A stretch of 64,000 nt of DNA from Paenibacillus sp. DCT19 (GTDB lineage: Bacteria; Bacillota; Bacilli; Paenibacillales; Paenibacillaceae). Position 1 is the first letter of the stretch. Each line of letters begins with the position of its first letter. Shown here one piece after another: positions 29,178-38,581 of the stretch. Below the pieces are notes generated by a model. The model was given only the letters and a program-made list of their open reading frames with translations. It searched no databases and was not told the DNA's origin. The translations under genes were made by a program, and so were the position numbers. The DNA lies in NCBI RefSeq assembly GCF_003268635.1, contig NZ_CP029639.1, positions 6,058,001 to 6,122,000 on the forward strand, read 5' to 3'.

Positions 29178-30047
29178 TTATTGTTTCACAGCGCCGATTA
29201 AGGCACCCTGAACAAAATAGCGTTGGATAAACGGATACACCAGCATAATCGGAAGTGTCGAGATAATAATGGTGGCATATTTAATGTTCTCACCTATTGC
29301 AAAGCCTGTGTCCACGCCTGCCCCCATCGCTTCCGTGCTGCTGCTAATTAAGATATCGCGCATAATAATCTGGATCGGGTACAGTTCTTGACTCCGTAGA
29401 TAGAGCATCGGCCCAACGTAGTCATTCCAGTGATCCACGGCGTAGTACAGCATCATGACCGCTAGAATCGGCTTCGATAAAGGAAGCACAATGCGGAATA
29501 AAATCAAGAAATCATTGGCGCCATCCAGCTTCGCGGATTCGATCAGGCTGATCGGGATGCCTTCGAAGTTTGTTTTCATAATGAGAAAATAGAATGTGCT
29601 GATCGCTCCAGGGATAATCAGGGCAAAGCGCGTGTCCACCATCCCCAGATTCTGAATGAGCAGGAAGGTCGGAATCATACCTCCACCAAAAAACATCGTG
29701 AATGTAATCAGCTTCATCAGCGTTTTTCTACCCAGCAGATCACTACGAGATAACCCATATGCCGCGAGTGAGGTCATCAGCAAGTTGATTGCTGTTCCCA
29801 CCACCACGTAGAAGAGTGTATTCATATAGCCTGTGTAGATACGGGTATCCTGAAATACCGCTTTGTACGCTTCCAACTGAAAGCCTTCCGGCCAGAGCAT
29901 GAGTGAGCGGGAACGTAACATCTGATCCGGGTCACTAATCGAAGAGTTGAACACGTACAGCATCGGGTAGAAACACAGGATCATGACCACCAAGAGCAGC
30001 AGCGTATTAAATGCATCAAAGATATGTTCACCTGTAGACCTCTTCAT
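29178..30047 (-). CDS. carbohydrate ABC transporter permease, LplC/YtcP type
   Basis: About 289 residues with six membrane helices. The start is ATG 30047 (GGTGAAGCG upstream), not the TTG at 30062. The N-terminus FNTLLLLVVMILCFYPMLYV and the cytoplasmic EAA loop ESAKLDGANDFLILFRIVLP are typical of MalG-like permeases in the Lpl group. The gene lies 24 bases upstream of the LplA-like gene and 15 bases after the LplB-like gene, so all are in one transcript. Confidence 0.94.
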   Translation of the reverse strand: MKRSTGEHIFDAFNTLLLLVVMILCFYPMLYVFNSSISDPDQMLRSRSLMLWPEGFQLEAYKAVFQDTRIYTGYMNTLFYVVVGTAINLLMTSLAAYGLSRSDLLGRKTLMKLITFTMFFGGGMIPTFLLIQNLGMVDTRFALIIPGAISTFYFLIMKTNFEGIPISLIESAKLDGANDFLILFRIVLPLSKPILAVMMLYYAVDHWNDYVGPMLYLRSQELYPIQIIMRDILISSSTEAMGAGVDTGFAIGENIKYATIIISTLPIMLVYPFIQRYFVQGALIGAVKQ

Positions 30048-30062
30048 CGCTTCACCTTCCAA

Positions 30063-31028
30063 TTACCAGAGACTGGTTGAGTTGAGCTTTCTGCTGATTG
30101 CATTTGCAGCGATAAGCAGCGCAAAGTTAATGACTCCGTTAAACAGCCCTATAGCTGTTGAATACGTATAATTGCCTTCCAAAATACCGGAGCGGTACAC
30201 AAAGGTTGATATGACATCCGATGTCTCATAGGTTGGTGCGGTTTGCATGAGCAATATTTTCTGGAAATCGGCATTCATCACTGCACCCATCCGTAGAATA
30301 AGCATGATCACGATGGTTGGCATGATGCCAGGTAGTGTAATATGGAGCAATTGGCGCCAGCGATTCGCACCGTCGATCTTGGCGGCTTCATACAACTGGG
30401 GATCAATGCCGCTAAGTGCTGCCAAGAAGATGATGGACGCCCAGCCTGCTCCCTGCCAGATATTCGATAGAATGTACAGCGGACGGAACATATCCTTCTC
30501 TGCCAGGAACATCAGCGGCTGTAGATCGAAGAATCCACGAATGACGTTGAACAACCCGCCGTCCAAGGATGAGAACGTTTTCAACATTCCGACCACGACA
30601 ACGACCGAAATAAAATGCGGCATGTAGCTGACCGTTTGCACCGTGCTTCTGAACCATTTCTTACGTACTTCATTCAAGAGTAAGGCAAGTATAATTGGAG
30701 CTGGAAAGCCGAATACAATACTGTAAAAACTCAAGATCAATGTGTTCTTAATGAGTCTCCAGAAGTAATAACTTTCGAAGAACATGGTAAAATTGTCAAA
30801 ACCAACCCATTCCCCTGCCAATATGCCTTTGACCGGACTATACGATTCCTGAAATGCCATCAGGAGCCCATACATTGGCCCATAGCTAAAAATCAGATAA
30901 TAGGCGACGACAGGAAGCAGCATGAGATATACATACCTGTTACGAACAAGTTCCTTTTTCACAAAGCCCCATTTGCCAGCTGGCTTCAAATGTCCCGGCT
31001 CCATCACCGGACTTCGCTTCAGCTCCAT
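30063..31028 (-). CDS. carbohydrate ABC transporter permease, LplB/YtcO type
   Basis: About 321 residues with six membrane helices from the ATG at 31028 (GGAGGTACAGTGG upstream; a TTG at 31043 overlaps the ribosome binding site). VYLMLLPVVAYYLIFSYGPM is the first helix and the EAA loop reads EAAKIDGANRWRQLLHITLP. It pairs with the LplC-like permease downstream. Its promoter region (31029-31407) contains two family A repeat elements, which separate it from the response regulator gene. Confidence 0.94.
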   Translation of the reverse strand: MELKRSPVMEPGHLKPAGKWGFVKKELVRNRYVYLMLLPVVAYYLIFSYGPMYGLLMAFQESYSPVKGILAGEWVGFDNFTMFFESYYFWRLIKNTLILSFYSIVFGFPAPIILALLLNEVRKKWFRSTVQTVSYMPHFISVVVVVGMLKTFSSLDGGLFNVIRGFFDLQPLMFLAEKDMFRPLYILSNIWQGAGWASIIFLAALSGIDPQLYEAAKIDGANRWRQLLHITLPGIMPTIVIMLILRMGAVMNADFQKILLMQTAPTYETSDVISTFVYRSGILEGNYTYSTAIGLFNGVINFALLIAANAISRKLNSTSLW

Positions 31029-31047
31029 CCACTGTACCTCCAATTCT

Positions 31048-31250
31048 GATGTGGAAATCCTCTATAGGTTCGTGTTCAAAAAGAACGGTTTTCAGTACCG
31101 AGAAGATGGGATGAAGATAGAAATGGAGTAGCGGAGCGTAGGCAAACCTACGTGAGCAGCGGACATTTCGGCTGAATCCCATATTCGATGCTGAGATGCC
31201 TTCAGGCATCCTTCGTAATCAAAAGCGGACTTTTTGAGCAACCTCTACAG
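31048..31250. repeat. family A MITE-like element, solo full-length copy
   Basis: About 200 bp. Terminal inverted repeats are imperfect but long: AGGTTCGTGTTCAAAAAG on the left and, as reverse complement of the right end, AGAGGTTGCTCAAAAAGTCC, followed inward by CTTTTGATTACGAAG against GTTTTCAGTACCGAG. The interior (GAAATGGAGTAGCGGAGCGT, CGGACATTTCGGCTGAAT) is shared with the 185-bp tandem array at 44276. CTCTATA and CTCTACA flank it, a possible target duplication. Confidence 0.8.
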
Positions 31251-31317
31251 GTATAATGATAGGCCTTGGGTGGGTCTTCTTCCCATGCTCATTTCCGAGA
31301 TATGGATGTTCAAAACC

Positions 31318-31375
31318 GTGTTCTACAAGTTCGTATGTAAAAAGTACGGTTTTCAGCAGCCAGAAACTAAGGACG
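31318..31375. repeat. family A left-end fragment
   Basis: AGTTCGTATGTAAAAAGTAC and GGTTTTCAGCAGCCAGAAAC resemble the left arm of the neighbouring family A element. The rest is missing. Confidence 0.5.
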
Positions 31376-31407
31376 GACAACAAAAAACCTGCTGTCAATG
31401 AAGACAG

Positions 31408-32958
31408 TCAGGGTATGGCTTTCTTATATTCGGATGGAGAGAAGCCTGTATATTTCTTGAACACTTTGCTGAAGTAAGGCCAGTTCGATCCAAAGCCTGT
31501 ATACTCTGCGAGCAAGGACACTGTATAATTGCCATCCTGCTCCAGTAGCTCTAATGCTTTTTGTATCCGGTAGGTGAGGACGTAATTGGTGAATTTCTCG
31601 CCCGTCTCTTTCTTAAACATCTTGCCAATGTAATCGGGATTCATGTAGATCTCTCCGGCAATGGACTGGAGTGTTAACGTTTCATCCTGATAGCGTTTCT
31701 GTACAAGCTGCTTCACCTGGTGCACCATCTGAGACTGCCTGGAACGCTGCTGTTCATAACGGCGAAGGGTAATCTGTTTGGCGACGGTCAGCAGAAATTG
31801 CTGGAAGGAATGTAACGTACTCGTCTCGATCATATAGGGCAGTCGGTCCATATAATGTTTCATATCTGTGGCTCCGCTAAGCCGAATAATCTCCATAAAT
31901 ATTTGGATAAGGTATGATTTGGTCTGGGAAATATCGTAACGAAGATCAACGAGCAGTTGGAATATCCGATTCAGTTCCGCTCCCGCATCCTGCCAGTGTC
32001 CTGCTTGAATTGCGGTGACAAGCCTTCCCTGATCATATTCAAACTCAGGCACATCCCGCTCCTCTATTGCGGCAACATCCCGTTCCATAATAAGGCTGCC
32101 CTCTCCAAGGTAAAAGCGATGATTCAGGTACGCAATCGTTCGCATGTATAATTGACGCGTCTGTGGTAGTTCACCCGGCTCACTCAGCGCCATCGTCAGA
32201 TCATAGCGATAATATCGGGTAAAGGTAGCTCGAATCTCATCAATATTCCGAAATAGCTGCACTTCTGACATCGTATCTTCCATCATGACAAGCAGATGCC
32301 CTCTAACCGTTGTACTTAATATGGGATTATGAAAAATATCCTCTGCGATGTTCTTAACAGCGAACAAGTGCAGATACTCATGCTCGCCCTCAATCTCGAC
32401 CAGTAACAGGCGTACACGCTGACCGAGAAATTGCACACTAAATAGCTCGCCAAAATACTTCCATTCCTTCACGCCATACGTCTTGTTGGTGACTAATTCC
32501 TTCAGAAAATACTCCTTCGCATGTGGCAGCACTCGCTCTAAATTGTATTGAATGGCCTGCACAAAGTGCTCATGATCTGTAAGCTCCCGTTTCTCACTGA
32601 CCAGCTCGCCAATTGCCTGTACCAGACTCTCCTCACTGCAAGGTTTAAGCAGGTAATGCTTCACCCCATATTGCATGGCAGTCTTCGCATACTCAAATTC
32701 GGTAAAGCCTGTGAGCATAATAAACGAGATATCCCGATACTTCTCCGCCACCGCTTCAACAAGTTGCAGCCCATCCATACCTGGCATACGAATATCCGAA
32801 ATAATAATGTCAGGCCGTTGCCGTTCGATTGAAGCAAGCGCTTCCAATCCATCGTGAGCAATACCGATGAGCTCAGTACCCAGTAGGGACCAATTCACGA
32901 CACTGGAAATTCCGTCAGAGATCAGAAATTCATCATCAACCAACAAGACCTTGTACAT
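31408..32958 (-). CDS. YesN-type response regulator with AraC DNA-binding domain
   Basis: 516 residues. The receiver domain is at residues 1-120 (MYKVLLVDDEF, phospho-acceptor Asp55 in IIISDIRMPGMDG, conserved Lys in HYLLKPCSEE). A variable middle region is followed by a C-terminal AraC double helix-turn-helix (about 415-515: LTLQSIAGEIYMNPDYIGKM and VSLLAEYTGFGSNWPYFSKV). The ATG is preceded by AGGGGG. It probably activates the permease and binding-protein genes that follow, in response to the kinase at 25321-27093. Confidence 0.94.
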   Translation of the reverse strand: MYKVLLVDDEFLISDGISSVVNWSLLGTELIGIAHDGLEALASIERQRPDIIISDIRMPGMDGLQLVEAVAEKYRDISFIMLTGFTEFEYAKTAMQYGVKHYLLKPCSEESLVQAIGELVSEKRELTDHEHFVQAIQYNLERVLPHAKEYFLKELVTNKTYGVKEWKYFGELFSVQFLGQRVRLLLVEIEGEHEYLHLFAVKNIAEDIFHNPILSTTVRGHLLVMMEDTMSEVQLFRNIDEIRATFTRYYRYDLTMALSEPGELPQTRQLYMRTIAYLNHRFYLGEGSLIMERDVAAIEERDVPEFEYDQGRLVTAIQAGHWQDAGAELNRIFQLLVDLRYDISQTKSYLIQIFMEIIRLSGATDMKHYMDRLPYMIETSTLHSFQQFLLTVAKQITLRRYEQQRSRQSQMVHQVKQLVQKRYQDETLTLQSIAGEIYMNPDYIGKMFKKETGEKFTNYVLTYRIQKALELLEQDGNYTVSLLAEYTGFGSNWPYFSKVFKKYTGFSPSEYKKAIP

Positions 32959-33186
32959 GTAGAATATCCCCCTGATTGTTAACTGCTTTTTTTATTCTAT
33001 TATATGAGCATTATGCATAAATATGGGGGTTCGTTCCGAATGACAGTGTTCGTGTTATATGAGCCTGTGTTGTGAACAGTTCTGGATGATGTGATTTTAC
33101 ATGAAGATTACAGAGACACTATCAAGCTCTTAATGTACTGATATAAAATGGATTAATTGTTATGAATGGATGTGAGGTTAATCAAA

Positions 33187-33369
33187 GTGAAATTAAAAGT
33201 TTTTCTGAAATACTTTCTGGGCTTTTTTGTTTTATGGAATGTGTCAATGGCGGTTCTGAGTATAATCCTACTGGGCAAGTCATTGGATGAAATTGATTAT
33301 ATGCTTAACGTGTTTGGAGCAATGATTTATAGTACACTCGTCGCAATTTCAAAGGCACGAAATGAATGA
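33187..33369 (+). CDS. small membrane protein, hypothetical
   Basis: A 60-residue protein from the GTG at 33187 with GAGGT eight bases upstream; the frame could extend to an ATG at 33166. Two short hydrophobic segments (FLKYFLGFFVLWNVSMAVLS, then NVFGAMIYSTLVAI) are separated by KSLDEIDYML. No family recognised. A terminator follows immediately. Confidence 0.55.
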   Translation: MKLKVFLKYFLGFFVLWNVSMAVLSIILLGKSLDEIDYMLNVFGAMIYSTLVAISKARNE

Positions 33370-33414
33370 AGAAACAGCCTTCCCTCGTTAGAAGAGGAGA
33401 GGCTGTTTATGTTC
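33370..33414 (+). terminator. intrinsic terminator
   Basis: AAACAGCCT pairs with AGGCTGTTT, with an inner CCTC/GAGG stem, just after the stop of the small membrane protein and before the convergent methyltransferase gene. Confidence 0.65.
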
Positions 33415-33444
33415 ATTCGAATATGCCCTTTTGTCTGACTACAC

Positions 33445-34362
33445 TTATAGTTTTACCGCATGGATATAATGTACCGACTCAAATGCCGATAGATCATCCG
33501 TCCGATTTGAGAAAAATCGCTCTTGAATACCCACTGGAGAGAGATGCTCATAAATGAGTAGACCTGCCTCAGCCAGCAGCTTCTCCATCTCCGCATATGT
33601 GTAGCACGCTTGGATCGGCTCCCCGCCTACTGCAGCCATATGAATCATATTTTGCACACGATTAGAGATCCCCTTCTCTTCAAACAGATGCTCATCTGGA
33701 TAATCAAATACAATAGAGCTTCCCGAAGGTACGACAGCGAATATACGCCGAAGCAAGTTAGACAAGTTCTCTTTGGTCAAGTAATAGGATACGCCAAGCA
33801 AGCTGAAGAAGGTTTTATGATGATCCCTAAATCCAGCATTTATCATAGCCTGAACAGACAGTGGAAGCGTGAAATCCATAGGTATAAAAGTGAGATTACC
33901 GGGAACATTCCAATTCGCTTGTGCCAACCGACTCTGCTTAGATTCCTGTGTGGCTGGGGTATCCAACTCAAAGATGCGAAGCGTGTTACTTAGCTCCCTA
34001 TGCCTAAACGCAAACGTGTCCAAACCAGCCCCAAGAATAACATACTGCGTAGCTCCGAGTGTCACCTCATGAAGTAGAACCTGCTCACAATAGGCTGCAC
34101 GAGCCAGTGGTGTAGGGGCAAGCTGTACATGAACAATCCATTTCAAGATCGCATCTGGATCATCCTTCATTTTAGATGCCTTTCCTGCATCAAAAAATGA
34201 CATCCCTTGAATCATATTATTCCGGATCTCTGAATGCTCCTGAGGTGATATCAATTCCTTAGCCAGACTATCATTGAAAATGTAAGGTACATCATACTGA
34301 CTGTGATACGCTCGACTAAACGCTGACACTAATGAAGTTATACTTGCCTGTCCGTGCTTCAT
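33445..34362 (-). CDS. class I SAM methyltransferase, leucine carboxyl methyltransferase (LCMT/TcmP) family
   Basis: About 305 residues from the ATG at 34362, which has GGGAGG upstream; the frame is open to 34470 but lacks a start signal there. The family pattern is clear: AAYCEQVLLHEVTLGATQYV, motif I as VILGAGLDTFAFRH, FELDTPATQESKQSRL, and SLLGVSYYLTKENL. Members methylate small molecules such as polyketides, or protein carboxyl groups; the substrate is unknown here. The gene lies alone, with an upstream hairpin terminator that ends the MFS transcript. Confidence 0.87.
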   Translation of the reverse strand: MKHGQASITSLVSAFSRAYHSQYDVPYIFNDSLAKELISPQEHSEIRNNMIQGMSFFDAGKASKMKDDPDAILKWIVHVQLAPTPLARAAYCEQVLLHEVTLGATQYVILGAGLDTFAFRHRELSNTLRIFELDTPATQESKQSRLAQANWNVPGNLTFIPMDFTLPLSVQAMINAGFRDHHKTFFSLLGVSYYLTKENLSNLLRRIFAVVPSGSSIVFDYPDEHLFEEKGISNRVQNMIHMAAVGGEPIQACYTYAEMEKLLAEAGLLIYEHLSPVGIQERFFSNRTDDLSAFESVHYIHAVKL

Positions 34363-34377
34363 CTCGTGTTCCTCCCA

Positions 34378-34418
34378 CAAAAAAATAAGATTCCCCCTGG
34401 CCAGGAGAATCTTATTAT
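34378..34418 (-). terminator. intrinsic terminator of the MFS gene
   Basis: On the minus strand AATAAGATTC pairs with GAATCTTATT around the near-palindrome TCCTGGCCAGGGG, followed by a run of seven T. It precedes the methyltransferase start. Confidence 0.75.
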
Positions 34419-34479
34419 ATACGGGATATTTATATATGTAAATTATAGCATATAAATAAATTTTTGTCAATCATTTATT

Positions 34480-35702
34480 TTAGCCGTCAATTCCATATTC
34501 CTTCGCCTCACGGTGCCGATTCAGTGCCGCATGCAGTAGGAAACCAACGATCGCTACACCTGCCATCGCAGTCGCAAGCCAGGCTACAGGAATCAATCCC
34601 TGCTTGTCATACATGACTCCCATCGCATACGGGCCAATGACCCGACCAATTGCACCGATACCACCGGATACCCCAATATAGAAGGGCGCTGCTCGTCCAG
34701 CGTGCTCGGATATAAATGCCGGCGTTGCCGGAGAGATCAGCATTTCCCGAAGGTTGCGAGTACCATCGCCAGAACCATGCCGGGATAGTTATACATCGTG
34801 ATCATCACCAGATATGCCATACCGTAGAATACGGCACTAGCCGTCATCTGCGCATTGGAGGTACGAGCCATTGTACGTTTAATCCACGTTGTGAAGGGCT
34901 GCCCTACAAAGATCAGCACCCCGTTCAGGGTCCAGAGCAGACCATACATTCTTTTCTCCATACCTTCTGAAATAATGTACGGCGATACCCCTGTATTCCA
35001 GATTGAGTTACCGAATAACAAGAACAGCACACCTAGGCTCATAAACAGATACAGCCTCGTATTGCCCAGCAGTGCCCATACACTTGCACCACCAGTTTCT
35101 GTCTGGCGTTTGGTCAGATGTACTTCCCCTTGCTCAGGTTCAAGCCGCGACAGATAATACCAGAAAAATATCGCAAAGCCTGCCGAGGTGACCCCGTTCA
35201 ATATGAAGCTGAGGTGATACGAAAAGTCAGCCAGAAATCCACTAAGCGCTGTACCAATCGCTACACCGATGTTGTTCGCCACATAGATAATGTTGAACAG
35301 TTCACCACGCCGCTCTGCAAACCGGAAACCGATAAACGCTTGAATCGCCGGCAGCGACAAGGAACTGAATAAACCAATCCAGCCCATCGCGCAGATAAAC
35401 ACAACCCAGTATGCACTGATCCACGGTAGAGCAAACAGCCCTAAGGCGTTCAGTGCCAGCGATCCGATAATCAACTTTTTGACACCAACTCTGTGATACA
35501 GTGCGCCGCCAAGCAATTGCCCAAAAATACCGCCCAGAGATTGAATTAAAATGACAAATCCCGCGTTAGCCATCGTCCGACCTAATTCGTCAAACACATA
35601 CATCGTGGTCAGCGGCCACATCAAGGCACTGCCTGTCGCGTTGACCAGACTTGCCAGCAAAAATACTTTTACTTCCTTAGGATAGGAATCCAGCCATCTC
35701 AT
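34480..35702 (-). pseudogene. MFS drug/sugar-type transporter, one frameshift
   Basis: Two minus-strand frames together give one 12-helix MFS protein of about 408 residues. The first (35702 to 34737, 321 residues) runs from MRWLDSYPKEVKVFLLASLV through GRTMANAGFVILIQSLGGIF to YNYPGMVLAMVLATFGKC and stops. The second (34743 to 34480) continues with MLISPATPAFISEHAG, GIGAIGRVIGPYAMGVMYD and the last helix. One extra G in the G3 tract at 34746-34748 restores FGEMLISPA. This is the same type of break as in GH42 and the tubulin-like gene. The start ATG at 35702 has a distant GGAGC. Substrate unknown. Confidence 0.82.
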
Positions 35703-35854
35703 AATCTTCGTTCATGCTCCTTCGTACACCAACCTGCTTCCGTAGAAAAAGCTCCCACAACGACTGGCATGACCAGCCGAAGCGAAAGCCTGTATGGTAA
35801 AGTTTATATAATATGAATCTATATTACCTCAAAAAAACGAGCTTGCAAGCACAC

Positions 35855-37918
35855 TCACTGACGCTTCACTTCAACAGTGGCAGAGAAGAATGTTGCGCCA
35901 TTCCCCATATCAGACAGACGATTGGACGTCAGCGTATTGACGCGCTGTTTCTTCCCTTCGCCATCCCACCACAAACCTTGGCTAATTACCGTTCCAGGGA
36001 GCATCGCTTCAGTGATTTTCGCTGTAAGCTCAATCTGTCCACGTTCGTTCCACACGAGCACTGGGTCGCCCTCTTCCACGTTCCGACGTGCGGCATCCTC
36101 TGGATGAATCTGTAGCATAGGCAGTTTCTCCAGACGTTGATGCTTCTGCGTATTCGCAAATGACGAGTTCAAGAAGTTATGATTCGGCGGAGATACAAAC
36201 ATCAGCGGATACTCATCCGTAACACTGGCTGGTCGTTCTCCATCATAACCTTCCAAGGAAGCGCGGTACGTAGGCAGGGGTGGTAATCCACGCTGCTTCA
36301 TCGTTTCGGAGTACAGTTCAATCTTCCCAGATGGCGTTGGCAATCGATCCAGATAAGAATCATATGGCGTCATATCCAGCTTCACAAACCGCTGCTCCTG
36401 AAGTGCCTCCAGCGTTACTCCATTCATATACGGATTATCTGTATTCTGGAGTGCTGCTTCAATCATCTGTTCCGGCGTCTCGCCAAAGATCTCAGGATCA
36501 TATCCCATCGCCTGACCAAGTAAAGAGAACAACTCTACATTGCTCTTACTCTCCCCAATCGGCGCGATAACAGGCTCCTGCAAATGAACGTACTGATGCC
36601 AGTAGGACGTGTATAGATCGGTTGCTTCAAATGAGGACTTGGCAGGCAGCACAATATCTGCGTATTTGGCCGTATCTGTCATGAATAGATCATGTACAAC
36701 CGTGAATAAATCTTCTCTTGCAAAACCTCGCTGCACCCGCTCGGAATCTGGTGCAACAACCAATGGGTTGCTGCAATACACTAACATCGCTCGGATTGGC
36801 TGCTCTGCTTCGAGCAGCGCTTCACCAATCCGGTTCATGTTCACCACTCTCGGCTCTGGATTATGCCGCAGATCCGGACGCTCCAATGCATCGCTATTGG
36901 TGCTCGCATAGCTATTCGTGCGCACGGCACCGCCGCCGCGCTGCAACCAGTGGCCTGTAATCGCAGGCAGACAAGATATGCTTCGCACACTCATCCCACC
37001 ATGATCATGATGCTGGAGGCCATTGCCGATATGAATATGCGCTGCGTTCGCCTTGCCGTACAGCTCAGCCAGCTTCACGATGTCAGCTTCCGGCACGCCG
37101 GTAATGCGTGCTACACGCTCTGGAGTATAACTTTGAACATGATCACGCAGTGCCTCATGTCCTACGGTATACTTTTGCATAAAGGCTTCATTCGCCATCC
37201 CACGTTCAAACAACACATGCATGACTCCCAGTGCTAGCGCACTGTCTGTACCCGGGTAGAGCGGGATAAACCAGTCTCCCCATTGAGCGGTACGGTTGCG
37301 GTGTACGTCGATGACAACGATCTGAGCGCCCTGCTTGCGGGCTTTCTCTGCGAGTACAACCTGATGCATATTCGTGCTGACAATATTGCCTCCCCATACG
37401 ATGATGAGGTCCGCATGCTCGGTATCCTCTGGGATCGTCCCTTGATTAGCACCCATGGTATATTTCCAGCCGGTATTGCCCGCCGCATTACAGATCGTCT
37501 GCTCCAGCATGCTCGCTCCAAGTGCGTTGAAGAAACGCCGATCCATACCGTCAACGCCGAGAATGCCCATATTGCCATAGAAACTGTACGGCAGAATACT
37601 CTCTGAACCATACGTCTCCGCAATGGAACTGAATTTGGAAGTAATCTCACCAATCGCTTCGTCCCAACTGATCCGTTCGAACTTCCCTTCGCCCTTGGCA
37701 CCAACCCGTCGCATCGGATATTGAAGCCGCTCAGGGTGATATACACGCTCTGTCATATTTCTGACTTTATTGCAGATGGCTCCCTTAGTAATTGGATGAT
37801 CGGGGTTCCCCACGACCTTTACAATTTTTCCGTTCTCTTTATGTAACAGCAGACCGCATGTATCCGGGCAATCAAGTGGACAAACCGCCGGAAATACACC
37901 ATTCTCCTGATTAATCAT
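35855..37918 (-). CDS. molybdopterin-dependent oxidoreductase, YoaE-like
   Basis: 687 residues, cytoplasmic. A [4Fe-4S] ligand set opens the protein (Cys13, Cys17, Cys21, Cys49 in VCPLDCPDTC and GAICNK). Then come the molybdopterin domains: RISWDEAIGEITSKF, ADLIIVWGGNIVSTNMHQV, and the C-terminal molydopterin dinucleotide-binding domain (LQIHPEDAARRNVEEGDPVL, NRLSDMGNGATFF). Length and organisation match Bacillus YoaE-type putative formate dehydrogenase-like enzymes of unknown substrate. The ATG has GGGGAGGAAC upstream. A structured leader lies at 38075-38192 and a FocA-type formate/nitrite transporter is the next gene upstream. MobA at 4899-5510 would supply the cofactor. Confidence 0.9.
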   Translation of the reverse strand: MINQENGVFPAVCPLDCPDTCGLLLHKENGKIVKVVGNPDHPITKGAICNKVRNMTERVYHPERLQYPMRRVGAKGEGKFERISWDEAIGEITSKFSSIAETYGSESILPYSFYGNMGILGVDGMDRRFFNALGASMLEQTICNAAGNTGWKYTMGANQGTIPEDTEHADLIIVWGGNIVSTNMHQVVLAEKARKQGAQIVVIDVHRNRTAQWGDWFIPLYPGTDSALALGVMHVLFERGMANEAFMQKYTVGHEALRDHVQSYTPERVARITGVPEADIVKLAELYGKANAAHIHIGNGLQHHDHGGMSVRSISCLPAITGHWLQRGGGAVRTNSYASTNSDALERPDLRHNPEPRVVNMNRIGEALLEAEQPIRAMLVYCSNPLVVAPDSERVQRGFAREDLFTVVHDLFMTDTAKYADIVLPAKSSFEATDLYTSYWHQYVHLQEPVIAPIGESKSNVELFSLLGQAMGYDPEIFGETPEQMIEAALQNTDNPYMNGVTLEALQEQRFVKLDMTPYDSYLDRLPTPSGKIELYSETMKQRGLPPLPTYRASLEGYDGERPASVTDEYPLMFVSPPNHNFLNSSFANTQKHQRLEKLPMLQIHPEDAARRNVEEGDPVLVWNERGQIELTAKITEAMLPGTVISQGLWWDGEGKKQRVNTLTSNRLSDMGNGATFFSATVEVKRQ

Positions 37919-38071
37919 GTTGAAGTTCCTCCCCTGTAAAAGCTATCTCTCTATCATATCTTCTCTAATGCATTAACGTAAAGAGAACAGTTCATTTTCC
38001 CGTCTACACAAGACGCCATTTTTTTGCAAAAAAAGTTTTTTGCTTATGATTCATTCTCCAGATTCAGGGGT

Positions 38072-38192
38072 AAATAAAAAACAAGGCATTAGGCTAGTGT
38101 TTCCCCACTTCCTCCTCATGCCATATCATGGACCACTCCCGAAATTCGCCATGAACAGGTTTCGTTCCCCCGAACCTTGTCATGGCGAATTT
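38072..38192 (-). promoter_or_regulatory. structured 5' leader with two hairpins and a terminator-like T-run
   Basis: Read on the minus strand towards yoaE. A 13-bp stem (AAATTCGCCATGA/TCATGGCGAATTT, 38142-38192) with an inner AGGTT/AACCT stem comes first. It is followed by GGCAT/ATGCC (38085-38122) closing a G-rich loop and then TTGTTTTTTA, an intrinsic terminator about 155 bases before the yoaE start. This arrangement suggests transcription attenuation or a riboswitch. I could not match it to a known class. Confidence 0.45.
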
Positions 38193-38204
38193 ATTTTGTG
38201 TATT

Positions 38205-38396
38205 TATATAAATTAAACTAAAGAGCATTTACACTCGACACTCCGATGGCAGAATAACCTTCCGATCGCTGTTATCCCCAGATTTTTTTGATTCCCTTTT
38301 ACAAAGGGAAAATCCGGGGATAAAGGCGAACGCTCCGCTTCTTCTTGTTATTTCTGCCCTCTACGTTTGGTGTAGATGTTTAATTCAATTTATATA
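38205..38396. repeat. family B element, copy 4
   Basis: Full-length copy with TATATAAATTAAACTAAAGAG at the left, TTTAATTCAATTTATATA at the right, TTTACACT and TGTAGA boxes, and the internal hairpin. A second partial left end (TTTACAGCTGTCACTTCGAT) follows at about 38410-38455. Confidence 0.82.
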
Positions 38397-38485
38397 TTAT
38401 ATAAAACTAAACACATGATTATTTACAGCTGTCACTTCGATAGCAAAAAAACCTTAACTCTGCCTCACCGACAAAATTAAATATA

Positions 38486-38562
38486 AAAAACGATCTCGTT
38501 TCCGCTCTGCCACGGGGTTGCTCACCGTGATCTAGAACGTGACAAGATCGTCTGCACTGTCA
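38486..38562 (-). terminator. intrinsic terminator of the focA-like gene
   Basis: On the minus strand ACGATCTTGT pairs with AACGAGATCGT, with an inner CACGG/CCGTG stem, followed by TTTTTATA. Confidence 0.65.
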
Positions 38563-38581
38563 TACTTCCTGGATATAATCG

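Noticed and set aside
38072-38192. Moco or TPP riboswitch
   Set aside because: The conserved cores of those classes are not present as I remember them; only a generic structured leader is supported.
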